Both the position numbers and the translations under genes were made by a program. From NCBI RefSeq assembly GCF_037023755.1, contig NZ_CP146100.1, forward strand, positions 5,239,501 through 5,303,500: a stretch of DNA of 64,000 bases, read 5' to 3'. A model generated the notes under the pieces. It did not search any database and was not told the DNA's origin. It was given only the letters and a program-made list of their open reading frames with translations. Source of the stretch: Saccharopolyspora sp. SCSIO 74807. GTDB lineage: Bacteria; Actinomycetota; Actinomycetes; Mycobacteriales; Pseudonocardiaceae. The stretch's first letter is position 1. The number at the start of each line of letters is the position of its first letter. This document shows positions 1 through 7,921 of this stretch, in pieces.

Positions 1-2
1 TC

Positions 3-893
3 GAGTCCTACCGCGGCTTCTGGTTCGTGAACTTTTCCGGCGACGCCCCGGATCTGCGTAGCTGGCTGGGTACCGCGACATACCTGCTGGACCTGGCCGT
101 GGACCAGTCCGAGGACGGCATCGAGGTGCTCACCGGCACGCACAACTACGAACTGCACGCCAACTGGAAGCTGCTGGTCGAGAACAGCGTGGACGGCTAC
201 CACGCGAAATCGGTGCACCACACCTACTTCGAGATGATGATGGAACTCGGGCAGACCCCGCCGATGCTCGGCGATGCCGACACCAACGGCGTGCCACCGG
301 CCGGGCTGGGAACCGAGTTCGACAACGGGCACGCCACGCTGATCTACCCGGGCAACGGCCTTCCGCTGGCCAACGAGAACGTCGTGCGCAACTTGGCCGA
401 GCTGCGGGAGAAAGCGGTCCAGCGATGCGGCGAGTCCTACGCCACCGCGGTGTTCGACCTGGCGCGCAACAGCATCTTCTTCCCCAACTTCGTGCTGATC
501 GACCTGAACTTCGGCATGATCCTGCGCACGATCATGCCGGTCGCGCCCGACCGCACCGAAGTCACCAGCTGGCACATCGCGCCCCGCGGCCTCGACGGCG
601 AATCCCTGCAGTACCGCATCGACAACGCGCTCACGTTCTGGGGACCGGCCGGGCTGGCCACCCCCGACGACGTCGAGGCGCTCGAACAGGCGCAGCGCGG
701 ATTCACCGCGCGCAACGAGGTGCGCTGGTCCGACATCTCCAAAGGCCTGGGCAAGGCCCGCCCGGCGGCCAACGACGAACTCCAGATGCGCGCCTGGTGG
801 CGGCAGTGGAACGCGCTGATGACCGGCGAGCGGTTGCCTCGCGAGGTCGACGAGTTCGTCCCGTTCGACACCCGCACACCCCAGGGAGCCTGA
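3..893 (+). CDS. Rieske dioxygenase large subunit, C-terminal part
   Basis: The frame is open from the window edge, so the N-terminal Rieske domain lies outside and only the catalytic domain (296 residues) is visible. The mononuclear iron site is recognisable: NWKLLVENSVDGYHAKSVHH supplies the N-x4-D-G-Y-H-x4-H histidine pair, and the later DDVEALEQAQRGF segment supplies the usual iron-ligand Asp region. Family members oxidise aromatic or alicyclic acids using electrons from a ferredoxin. The stop is followed after one base by the small-subunit ATG, so the two are co-transcribed. The substrate cannot be told from sequence; the acyl-CoA genes downstream suggest a carboxylated ring compound, which is inference. 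Confidence 0.9.
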   Translation, partial: ESYRGFWFVNFSGDAPDLRSWLGTATYLLDLAVDQSEDGIEVLTGTHNYELHANWKLLVENSVDGYHAKSVHHTYFEMMMELGQTPPMLGDADTNGVPPAGLGTEFDNGHATLIYPGNGLPLANENVVRNLAELREKAVQRCGESYATAVFDLARNSIFFPNFVLIDLNFGMILRTIMPVAPDRTEVTSWHIAPRGLDGESLQYRIDNALTFWGPAGLATPDDVEALEQAQRGFTARNEVRWSDISKGLGKARPAANDELQMRAWWRQWNALMTGERLPREVDEFVPFDTRTPQGA

Positions 894-894
894 C

Positions 895-1398
895 ATGACC
901 GCTGCCACCCCGAACGCCGCGACCGTGACCCGCAGCGAGGTCGAGGACTTCTTGTTCCTGGAGTCCGCGCTACTCGACGAATGGCGCCTGGAGGAGTGGG
1001 TCGAGCTGTTCACCCTCGACTGCACCTACGAGGCGCCGGCCACCGACGCGCCCGCGTCCGATCCGGGTCAGACCTGGTCGTTGATCCACGACCGGCGGAC
1101 GATGCTGGAACAGCGCGTGATCCGCCTCAAGAAGCCGGAGGCGCACGCAGAGTTCCCGCACTCGCAGACCAGTCGCATCGTCGGCAACGTCCGCATCCTC
1201 GACCGCGGTCCGGATGCCGTGTCGGTGTCGGCGAGCTTCCTCGTCTCCCGCATGAAGGCCGGAAAGTTCGACCAGTACGCCGGCCACTACTACTACGCCC
1301 TGGTGCCGGGCGCGGACGGGTTCAAGATCCGGCGCAAGAAGGCGGTGCTGGCCCACGACCGCCTCGCTCCCCAGGGCAAGATCTCGTTCGTCCTGTGA
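895..1398 (+). CDS. Ring-hydroxylating dioxygenase small subunit
   Basis: A 167-residue protein of the SnoaL-like/BphE small-subunit fold, with the typical opening (E-x-x-x-F-L-x-x-E-x-x-L-L-D) and a C-terminal stretch ending in a hydrophobic strand. Small subunits are structural partners of the large subunit in alpha3beta3 dioxygenases and carry no metal. It starts one base after the large-subunit stop and is followed by the ferredoxin gene after 35 bases, giving the standard alpha-beta-ferredoxin order. Length is normal for the family. No reductase gene is visible in the window; it may lie upstream or be shared. Confidence 0.88.
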   Translation: MTAATPNAATVTRSEVEDFLFLESALLDEWRLEEWVELFTLDCTYEAPATDAPASDPGQTWSLIHDRRTMLEQRVIRLKKPEAHAEFPHSQTSRIVGNVRILDRGPDAVSVSASFLVSRMKAGKFDQYAGHYYYALVPGADGFKIRRKKAVLAHDRLAPQGKISFVL

Positions 1399-1433
1399 CG
1401 AACGGCGCGCGTCCACACCAGGAGGATTTACCG

Positions 1434-1787
1434 ATGAGCGAGCCGAGCGCGGTTTCGGACCGGGTTCTCGCGTGCGAGGCCGACGAACTCGCCGACGGAG
1501 AGTCGATGACGGTCGAGCCCGACAGTGGCGAGGCGATCGCCGTCTACCGCGTCGACGGGCAATTCTACGCCACCGCGGACATGTGCACGCACGAGGAGTG
1601 GTCGTTGGGTGAGGAAGGCGAACTGTGCGGCTTCGAGGTCACCTGCACGCTGCACAACGCGAAGTTCGACATTCGCGACGGAACGGCGTTGTGCTTCCCC
1701 GCCACGGTCGCCCTGCGCCGCTACCCCACGACCGTGGAGGCCGGGAAGGTCTACGTGCTGACCGAGGAGTCCGCTGGTGAGAGCTGA
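1434..1787 (+). CDS. Rieske-type ferredoxin
   Basis: A 117-residue soluble [2Fe-2S] ferredoxin. Ligands are Cys51-x-His53 (MCTH) and Cys71-x2-His74 (CTLH), with the spacing of the Rieske family. It should pass electrons to the adjacent dioxygenase. The ATG start is preceded by a strong AGGAGG eight bases upstream. The 3' end overlaps the next gene by 11 bases, so translation is probably coupled. Residues 1-45 form the lead-in strands typical of biphenyl/naphthalene-type ferredoxins. Confidence 0.92.
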   Translation: MSEPSAVSDRVLACEADELADGESMTVEPDSGEAIAVYRVDGQFYATADMCTHEEWSLGEEGELCGFEVTCTLHNAKFDIRDGTALCFPATVALRRYPTTVEAGKVYVLTEESAGES

Positions 1788-2565
1788 GCGGTTCACCGGC
1801 CGCGTCGCCGTCGTCACCGGTGGCGCCAGCCCCATCGGTTTCGGGATCGCGGCGCGACTGGCCGACGAGGGCGCCACACTCGTGCTGGGCGATGTCGATA
1901 CGGACCGGTTGCGGACCGCGGCGGTCGAGCTGGCATCGGACCGACAGGGCCGGATCCGGACCGTCTCCGGGGATCTCAGCGAACGCGCGGACGCCGAACG
2001 GCTGATCGCGACCGCCGCGGAAACGGCCGGACGCCTGGACATTCTGGTCAACTGCGCCGGCGGCGGCGTGATCCTGCCGACCCCCGAACACACCGAAGAC
2101 ACGGTGCGAGCGACGATCGACCGGAACCTCTGGACGACGCTGCACTGCACGCTGGCCGTGCTGCCGATCATGTCCGGGGCCGGGTACGGAAGGATCGTCA
2201 ACATCGGTGCGGAATCGGTGCGCAACGGCCTCTACCGGCACGCGGTGTACAACGCCGCGAAGGGCGGGGTGCACGCGTTCGCCACCGGCCTCGCACGCGA
2301 GTACGCCGAGCGGGGTATCACGGTGAACACCGTCGCGCCGGCGTGGATCAGCACTCCGGAGGCGGATGCCCGGATCGTGGCCGCCCCCGAGGCGGAACGT
2401 CGCGACATGGCGGAGTTTTTCGCGCAGATCAGGTCCACGATCCCGATGGGCCGTCCGGGGACGGTGGCCGAGGTCGCCGCGGCGGTCGCGTTCGTCGCCG
2501 CGGAAGAGGCGTCCTACGTGACCGGGCAGACGATCAGCGTCAACGGCGGCAGCTCCATGCTTTGA
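1777..2565 (+). CDS. SDR-family dehydrogenase
   Basis: A 262-residue classical short-chain dehydrogenase. It shows the nucleotide-binding TGGASPIG variant of TGxxxGxG near the N-terminus, NCAGGG after beta-4, the catalytic Y-N-A-A-K tetrad segment and the C-terminal TGQTISVNGG end. In dioxygenase operons this position is normally filled by a cis-dihydrodiol dehydrogenase that re-aromatises or oxidises the diol; that role is inferred from context. The GTG start overlaps the ferredoxin gene by 11 bases. The operon ends here, followed by a strong hairpin. Confidence 0.85.
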   Translation: MRAERFTGRVAVVTGGASPIGFGIAARLADEGATLVLGDVDTDRLRTAAVELASDRQGRIRTVSGDLSERADAERLIATAAETAGRLDILVNCAGGGVILPTPEHTEDTVRATIDRNLWTTLHCTLAVLPIMSGAGYGRIVNIGAESVRNGLYRHAVYNAAKGGVHAFATGLAREYAERGITVNTVAPAWISTPEADARIVAAPEAERRDMAEFFAQIRSTIPMGRPGTVAEVAAAVAFVAAEEASYVTGQTISVNGGSSML

Positions 2566-2575
2566 TCCCGTCCTC

Positions 2576-2610
2576 GGAGGAGCGGGCCTGCCCAGCCGGC
2601 TCGCTCCTCC
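2576..2610. terminator. Bidirectional hairpin terminator
   Basis: Perfect 9-base arms GGAGGAGCG / CGCTCCTCC (2576-2584 and 2602-2610) with a 17-base loop, placed between the converging SDR and AttH-like genes. There is no long T run, as is common in actinomycetes. Confidence 0.7.
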
Positions 2611-2623
2611 GTCCTCGCTGGTC

Positions 2624-3634
2624 TCAGGCGAGGGTCGGGCGGTATGTGTAGGACGTGCTGCGGCTGAGCGCGAATTCGAAGATCCCCGTGCCGCGAACCC
2701 CGTTCCAGCGGTAGGACGCCAGCCGGTCGGTCAACGGCGAGTCGAGGGTCCGCTGGTGGACCGACCCATCCAGCGGGTAGGTGTCGTGCTCCAGGTGGTC
2801 CCGGCCCATCCGGCGCCCGTGGTGCCCGCCGTACCCGCCACCCGCCATGAAGCCGCCACCGGCCGTGGCGTCCACGTCGATCAGGTATGTCGTGCCGCGC
2901 TTGGTCACCACTTCCACGGTGCCGTCACGCAGGTCGAGCCCGTCGAAGCGGAGGTCGTGCCGGACGTCGACGACGGCGTCGAGGACGCCGTGCTCGTGCA
3001 GCACCGCACCTTCCAGCAGCAGTCGTCCGCCGCCGCGGTCCTCGACCAGCAGGAGGCTGACCGAGCGGTCCGGGAACTGCGCCTGGAACCACGCGTGCAT
3101 CCCCTGGCCTCCCGAGAGGTTCCGCACGCCCCGGGACCGGTCCCGCTGGCCGTACCAGCCGTTGACCCGGTGCACCTCGCCGTCGAGCAGCAGCGTGCCT
3201 TCGTAGCGCCCGGACTGCACGAGGTGTTCGAAGTCGGTCGTCGCCGCGTCGGCGTTGTTCACCGCCACATCCCCGAGCCAGTACGGGGTGCGCGCCCGCC
3301 AGATCACGTCGTACTCCATGCCGGTCGGGTTGGGGGCGAGCCGGAGCCGCCAAGCCCGGTTCGGCTCGAGCACCTCGAACCGCAGCGGGCCGGCGCCTCG
3401 TCCTCCCGTGGCGCTGAGTTCGGTGGAGAACCGGACGTTGCGCTGCTCGGTGTCCGTGGTGACGATCGCGAAGCCGTCGGCGACGTCCTTTGCCGGGTAG
3501 TGCCCGAACCCCGTGATCACCGACGGTGCGGTCTCCCAGGTCGGATGGAGGTTGAACATGAAGCGGTCGAAGAACCGCTCGGGCACGCCCGTCGCGCCGG
3601 GTTCGACCAGGTCGTCGTGGAATTCCTCGCTCAT
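2624..3634 (-). CDS. Lipocalin/AttH-like protein, function unknown
   Basis: A 336-residue soluble protein with no signal peptide. It has many short beta segments and Trp/Tyr-Gly motifs (for example NGWYGQRDRSRG in the centre) resembling the double-lipocalin AttH/CrtC (carotenoid hydratase-like) superfamily. It also carries a glycine-histidine-rich insert near residues 265-280 (GGGFMAGGGYGGHHGRR). Such proteins occur beside acyl-CoA or steroid catabolic genes, but their activity is mostly unknown. It is downstream of the racemase gene on the same strand and converges on the dioxygenase operon. The family assignment comes from general features rather than a diagnostic motif. Confidence 0.55.
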   Translation of the reverse strand: MSEEFHDDLVEPGATGVPERFFDRFMFNLHPTWETAPSVITGFGHYPAKDVADGFAIVTTDTEQRNVRFSTELSATGGRGAGPLRFEVLEPNRAWRLRLAPNPTGMEYDVIWRARTPYWLGDVAVNNADAATTDFEHLVQSGRYEGTLLLDGEVHRVNGWYGQRDRSRGVRNLSGGQGMHAWFQAQFPDRSVSLLLVEDRGGGRLLLEGAVLHEHGVLDAVVDVRHDLRFDGLDLRDGTVEVVTKRGTTYLIDVDATAGGGFMAGGGYGGHHGRRMGRDHLEHDTYPLDGSVHQRTLDSPLTDRLASYRWNGVRGTGIFEFALSRSTSYTYRPTLA

Positions 3635-3728
3635 CGGTTCTCCTTCCGACCGGTATCCGGTCTCCTGCTTCGAATCGGCGCGGGCAGCCCGACCGCCGAC
3701 GACTTTCTGCTCCGGAGCACCGAGGTGG

Positions 3729-4955
3729 TCACGGTTCTAAGCGGTCCGCGTCCGCCGACGACGGAGTCGGTTCCGAGATCGAGCTGAGCACGCCGGCCTC
3801 GACCAGCGACGCCACCGCGTCCTGGGAAACGCCCCAGTCGGCCAGCGCCGACCTGGTGTGCTCGCCGGGTAGCGGCGGTGGTGAGTCGACGCGCGCCGGG
3901 GTCCGGCTGAATCGCGGCGCGGGCGCGGGTTGGGTCAACCCGTCGACCTCGACGAAGCCGCCGCGCGCGCGGTTGTGCTCGTCCTCGGCTGCTTCCTCCA
4001 CGTCCAGCACGGCGGTCAGGCAGGCATCGCGGCCACGCGCCGCTTCGACCCACTCGTCGCGCGTGCGGGCGCGGATCGCGTCGGCGAACAGCTCCTTGAG
4101 CCTCGGCCACTGGGATCGGTCGTGCTGCTCCGGTAGCGACGCGGCGTCGAATCCCAGCACGGCCAGCAGCTCGGCGTAGAAGCGCGGTTCGAGTGCCGCG
4201 ACCGCGATCCAGCGCTCGTCCGCGGTCAGGTACACGTCGTAGAACGGCGCTCCGGAGTCGACCAGGTTGGTGCCGCGAGCCGGGTTCCACGCGCCGGTGC
4301 GGGCGAACCCGTGGAAGGCGGCCCCGAGCAGCGCCGCTCCGTCGCACATCGCCGCGTCGATGACCTGCCCCGCACCGGACCGCCGCGTCTCCCACAACGC
4401 GGCGAGGATGCCCAGCGCGAGCACCATCCCGCCACCGCCGAAGTCGCCCACCAGGCTCAACGGCGGTGTCGGCGGCTGCCCCGCGCGGCCGATCAGCGAG
4501 AGCACACCGCTCTGCGCGACGTAGTTGAGGTCGTGCCCGACAGTGCGCGCCAACGGACCTTCCTGCCCGAATCCGGTCATCCTCCCGTAGACCAGCCGCG
4601 GATTGCGCTCGGAGCACTCCTGCGGGCCGATGCCGAGCCGTTCGGCCACTCCTGGCCGGAAGCCCTCGATGAGCGCATCGGCTCGTTCGACCAGGCCGAG
4701 CACGAGCTCGCGACCGGCCGCATCCTTGAGGTCGATCCCCACCGATCTGCGTCCTCGGTTGAGCACCTCGGTGCGGAAGTCGGCGCTGGGACCGACCAGC
4801 TCGGCGCCTGCGACGCGGTCCACCCGGATGATGTCGGCGCCGAGGTCGGCGAGCATCATCGCGCAGAACGGGCCTGGGCCGATGCTGCCGATCTCGATGA
4901 CCTTCATGCCGGCCAGTGGCCCGGATGTCTCCTCACCCGTGCTTGCCTGGTGCAC
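3729..4955 (-). CDS. Alpha-methylacyl-CoA racemase (CaiB/BaiF family)
   Basis: A 408-residue class III CoA-transferase-fold protein. The key residues are those of the racemase branch: His141 in VGHDLNY and Asp171 in LVGDFGGGGM, matching the AMACR/MCR catalytic His and Asp, followed by LEPRFYAEL, which carries the expected Glu. It would epimerise 2-methylacyl-CoA esters so that S-specific acyl-CoA dehydrogenases can act on them. The GTG start was chosen because AAGGAGGG lies seven bases upstream; an open frame continues further 5' but lacks a better ribosome site. It lies between the AttH-like gene and the acyl-CoA synthetase on the same strand. Its presence suggests a branched or ring-substituted substrate. 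Confidence 0.85.
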   Translation of the reverse strand: MHQASTGEETSGPLAGMKVIEIGSIGPGPFCAMMLADLGADIIRVDRVAGAELVGPSADFRTEVLNRGRRSVGIDLKDAAGRELVLGLVERADALIEGFRPGVAERLGIGPQECSERNPRLVYGRMTGFGQEGPLARTVGHDLNYVAQSGVLSLIGRAGQPPTPPLSLVGDFGGGGMVLALGILAALWETRRSGAGQVIDAAMCDGAALLGAAFHGFARTGAWNPARGTNLVDSGAPFYDVYLTADERWIAVAALEPRFYAELLAVLGFDAASLPEQHDRSQWPRLKELFADAIRARTRDEWVEAARGRDACLTAVLDVEEAAEDEHNRARGGFVEVDGLTQPAPAPRFSRTPARVDSPPPLPGEHTRSALADWGVSQDAVASLVEAGVLSSISEPTPSSADADRLEP

Positions 4956-5139
4956 GAACGCGCCCTCCTTCGATGTGCGCTGACGCAGCGGTCCACTTCG
5001 GACCTCGAAACCGAATTCCCTTCCCATAGACGGCGTCCGGAAGCGCGAAGTCCCGTACTTCCCGGGAAGCTCCAGGTCGGCCACCCCGGACCTCGAACCC
5101 CCGCGGCCCCCGGCTCCCCGACCGCCGCCCGCGGTCAGC

Positions 5140-6789
5140 TCATTCCTGAAGCTTGTCCTTGATGTCGGCGCGCAGCAGGTGCTTCTGGATCTTGCCGGTC
5201 GCAGTGGTCGGCATCGCCTCGACGACCTCCAACCGCTCCGGCACCTTCTGGATCGCCAAGCCCTCGCCCAGCAGGTAGGTCTTGATCTCGTCGAACGCAG
5301 GCGGATTCGCCGGGTCGGCCGGAACCAGGTAGGCGCACATCTTCTCGCCCAGCCGCGCATCGGGCATGCCCACGCAGGCGATCTCGTGGACGCCGGGATG
5401 CGCCGCCAGCAGGTCCTCGACCTGCCGAACGCTGATGTTCAACCCACCACGAATGATGATGTCCTTGAGTCGGCCGGTGACCCGCACGAACCCGTCCTGG
5501 TCCATCACGCCCAGATCGCCGGAGCGGTGGAAGCCGTCGCTGGTGTAGTTGGCCGCGGTCTCCTCTGGCTGGTCGAGGTACCCGAGGCAGTTCATCGCCC
5601 CGCGGTAGGCGATGTCGCCTTCCTGCCCCGGTGGCAATTCCTCCCCTTCCGGCCCCACGATCCGCACCTCCTGATGCGGCAGCGCGCGACCATCCGAGGT
5701 GAGCGAGCGGGACGGGTCGTCATCAACGGTGCACATCGTCGTGGTGATGCCCTCGGTCCTGCCGTAGAGACTGAAGACATGCATGTTCGGCAGCACCTGC
5801 CGGGCGGACTCGACCATGCTGGCCGGAACCGGCGCCCCGGCCGACGTCCAGAACCGCATGCTCCGCGCGTCATGCACGGCCGGGTCGTAGACGTCGATCA
5901 ACGCCTGTAGGAACGTAGTCGCGGTCACCGCGGCCGTGCAGCCGAACTTCGCGATCCGCTCCAGACCCTCGCGCGGTTCCCACTTCTCCATCAGGTGCGA
6001 AGACGCGCCGTGGACCAGCGGCATCAGGTAGCTGGTGACGAACCCTGTGGTGTGCGTGACCGGCGACGGTCCGAATTGGACGTCATCGGCTGTGTAGCGC
6101 CACCCCTGGCCGAGCAACCGGGCACCGGCACACATGGTGTTGAAGGTGTGCACGCAGCCTTTGGGCCGGGCGGTCGTGCCGGAGCTGAACATGATCGTGA
6201 ACGGATCGTCCGGCGACGCACCCGGCCCGAGCTCCGCCTCCGAGGCAGCCGGTTCGGCAACCAGGTCCCGGTACGCGACGGCACCCGCGGGAACCTCTTC
6301 GGCCCGGACGACAACCACCGTATCCAAGAATTCGTGCGCATCCGCCAGATCGACGAACAGTCCCGCGTGGTCGAAGCCCCGGTGCTCGCCGGCTGTGAAC
6401 GCCGCCTTCACGCCGGCGCTCTCGACGATGTAGGCGACTTCGTCCCGGCGATAAATCGGCATGATCGGCACCAGGACCGCACCGGCCCGCGCGACCGCCG
6501 TGGCGATCGCGAAAAACTCCGTCCAGTTGGGCAACTGCACCGCGACCCGGTCACCGGGCCCGATCCCCCGGCGCACCAGTCCGGACGCCAGCCGCACGGC
6601 TGCGTCCCGCAACTCGCTGTAGGTGCACGAGGTGGTCGAGTCGGAGCCGAACAGACCCTCCGCCCGTTCGGCCGCGTGTTGCTCGACCACGTCGAACAGC
6701 CGCTCATCGCGCCAAACACCGGCGGCGTAATGGTCGCGGATCTCGTCCTCGCTGTAGCGGTCATGCACGGTCATGAGCGTCATGGGCAC
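5140..6789 (-). CDS. Acyl-CoA synthetase, cyclohexanecarboxylate-CoA ligase-like
   Basis: A 549-residue member of the AMP-forming ligase superfamily. It has the P-loop-like motif FSSGTTARPKG, the YGRTEG motif, the FHRSGDLG hinge region and a C-terminal TGKIQK lysine motif. Overall layout and length resemble medium-chain or cyclohexanecarboxylate-CoA ligases, so it probably activates the acid fed into this locus. In-frame ATGs occur at residues 1, 3 and 6; the exact start is uncertain. The FadR-type element at 6860-6870 lies 71 bases upstream, so repression by the divergently placed GntR regulator is likely. Substrate is inferred from neighbours (BadH- and BadI-like enzymes). Confidence 0.85.
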   Translation of the reverse strand: MPMTLMTVHDRYSEDEIRDHYAAGVWRDERLFDVVEQHAAERAEGLFGSDSTTSCTYSELRDAAVRLASGLVRRGIGPGDRVAVQLPNWTEFFAIATAVARAGAVLVPIMPIYRRDEVAYIVESAGVKAAFTAGEHRGFDHAGLFVDLADAHEFLDTVVVVRAEEVPAGAVAYRDLVAEPAASEAELGPGASPDDPFTIMFSSGTTARPKGCVHTFNTMCAGARLLGQGWRYTADDVQFGPSPVTHTTGFVTSYLMPLVHGASSHLMEKWEPREGLERIAKFGCTAAVTATTFLQALIDVYDPAVHDARSMRFWTSAGAPVPASMVESARQVLPNMHVFSLYGRTEGITTTMCTVDDDPSRSLTSDGRALPHQEVRIVGPEGEELPPGQEGDIAYRGAMNCLGYLDQPEETAANYTSDGFHRSGDLGVMDQDGFVRVTGRLKDIIIRGGLNISVRQVEDLLAAHPGVHEIACVGMPDARLGEKMCAYLVPADPANPPAFDEIKTYLLGEGLAIQKVPERLEVVEAMPTTATGKIQKHLLRADIKDKLQE

Positions 6790-6859
6790 CTACCCGTCAC
6801 TTCGCCTGAGCGTCACCTGGCGTGCCCCGCATCACGCCAACATGCTCCAACTATTACAA

Positions 6860-6870
6860 AGGTCAGTCCA
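6860..6870. promoter_or_regulatory. FadR-type operator (site A)
   Basis: AGGTCAGTCCA matches TGGTCNGACCA at 8 of 10 defined positions. Read on the minus strand it is followed by TTTG and TAATAG, a plausible -10 for the acyl-CoA synthetase. It is one of a set of near-identical elements in this window. Confidence 0.6.
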
Positions 6871-7067
6871 AAAACGGAAGAGCTTCAGGGCAACAGGAGA
6901 GAGAAGAAGAGGTCGGCACCACGGGCACACCGGGCGGCCGAACCCGTGGAGACAAGGAAGGTGTGAGCTGGCACCGAGCCTTAGCGGGAGATGTTGCACC
7001 GGCAAGCAGCTGGACACGTCCGACCGGACGTCCACGAACTAACCCGCGAATGTTAAAATCAACCATA

Positions 7068-7078
7068 ATATCCGACCA
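7068..7078. promoter_or_regulatory. FadR-type operator (site B), autoregulatory
   Basis: ATATCCGACCA keeps the GACCA half-site and the central TC, matching 8 of 10 positions. It directly follows CATAAT (7064-7069), a good -10 hexamer, and lies 17 bases before the regulator start codon. This position suggests autorepression. Confidence 0.5.
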
Positions 7079-7094
7079 AAATCGGGAGATCCAG

Positions 7095-7856
7095 GTGGCT
7101 GACTCACCCAAGGGCGCTCGCTCGGCAGTACGGCTGGCGCCGATGGAAGTGCCGAAGGCTTCCGACGTGCTCGCCGAGGAGTTGCGCGAGCGTATTCTCA
7201 GCGGGGAGTTCGTCGAGGACACCCAGCTGCCGCCGGAACGGGACCTGGTCACCCAGACCCAGATGAGCCGCAGCACGGTCCGCGAGGCGCTGCGCATCCT
7301 CGAAGTCCAGGGCCTAGTGCGCATCAAGTCCGGCCGCGCCGGTGGCGCGTTCGTGCAACGACCGAGCCAGGACTCGGTCGCGACGTCAATGAGCCTGCTG
7401 ATCCGGGGACGCCAGCTGCGCCTGGCGGACCTGCTGCAAACGCGCGAGGCCATCGAGCCCGTCTGCGCCCGGCTCGCTGCGCAGAACCGGACCGACGAGG
7501 AGCTGACCGCGCTGGACGAGGCGAACAAGGCGTTGGAGGCGGCCGACGGGAACCTCTCGGACTTCCTCAACGCCAACATCGACTGGCACATCGGCGTGGC
7601 CACCGCCAGCCACAACGAGCTGCTCGAAGCCCTGATGATCGCGTTGTCCAAGGCGATCTACACCGCAACCGAGAACGAGGCGTTCGTCGACGCGGATGTC
7701 CGCAAGGTCACCGCCAGGGCGCACAAGTCCATCACGACCGCGATCCGCCAAGGCAATCCGGATGCCGCGGTGCGCCGGATGAACCGGCACGTGCACTCCT
7801 ACGCCAAGGCGGTGCTGGAAACCGACGAGCGTGTGGAGATCCCGGTCGACGACTGA
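7095..7856 (+). CDS. GntR-family regulator, FadR subfamily (FCD domain)
   Basis: A 253-residue regulator. Residues about 15-80 are the winged helix (ASDVLAEELRERILSGEF, LPPERDLVTQTQMSRSTVRE), and the rest is an all-helical FCD ligand domain with the conserved His residues around DWHIGVA and the C-terminal MNRHVHSYAK. FCD regulators bind organic acids or acyl-CoAs and release operator DNA. The GTG start was chosen for its GGGAG six bases upstream; an ATG 45 bases earlier (7050) has no ribosome site. Its own promoter and several catabolic promoters here carry TGGTCNGACCA, the site type recognised by FadR of enteric bacteria, so it is the natural candidate regulator of the locus. Confidence 0.9.
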   Translation: MADSPKGARSAVRLAPMEVPKASDVLAEELRERILSGEFVEDTQLPPERDLVTQTQMSRSTVREALRILEVQGLVRIKSGRAGGAFVQRPSQDSVATSMSLLIRGRQLRLADLLQTREAIEPVCARLAAQNRTDEELTALDEANKALEAADGNLSDFLNANIDWHIGVATASHNELLEALMIALSKAIYTATENEAFVDADVRKVTARAHKSITTAIRQGNPDAAVRRMNRHVHSYAKAVLETDERVEIPVDD

Positions 7857-7870
7857 TCGATCCCAGCCCA

Positions 7871-7920
7871 CCGGGAGCAACACGCTCGCGGTGTTGCGCC
7901 GCACAAGTGGCGCCTCCCGG
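7871..7920. terminator. Nested hairpins between converging genes
   Basis: An outer pair CCGGGAG / CTCCCGG (7871-7877, 7914-7920) encloses an inner pair GCAACAC / GTGTTGC (7877-7883, 7891-7897). It lies between the ends of the GntR and EtfD genes and probably serves both. Confidence 0.6.
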
Positions 7921-7921
7921 T

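Larger units (their letters stand above)
6790..7094. other. Divergent intergenic region with two operators
   Basis: A 305-base region between the ligase and the GntR regulator, AT-richer than its surroundings. It holds two copies of the TGGTCNGACCA-like element and -10-like hexamers. A short open frame reads through it on the plus strand in phase with the regulator, but it has no ribosome site and no family resemblance. Confidence 0.6.
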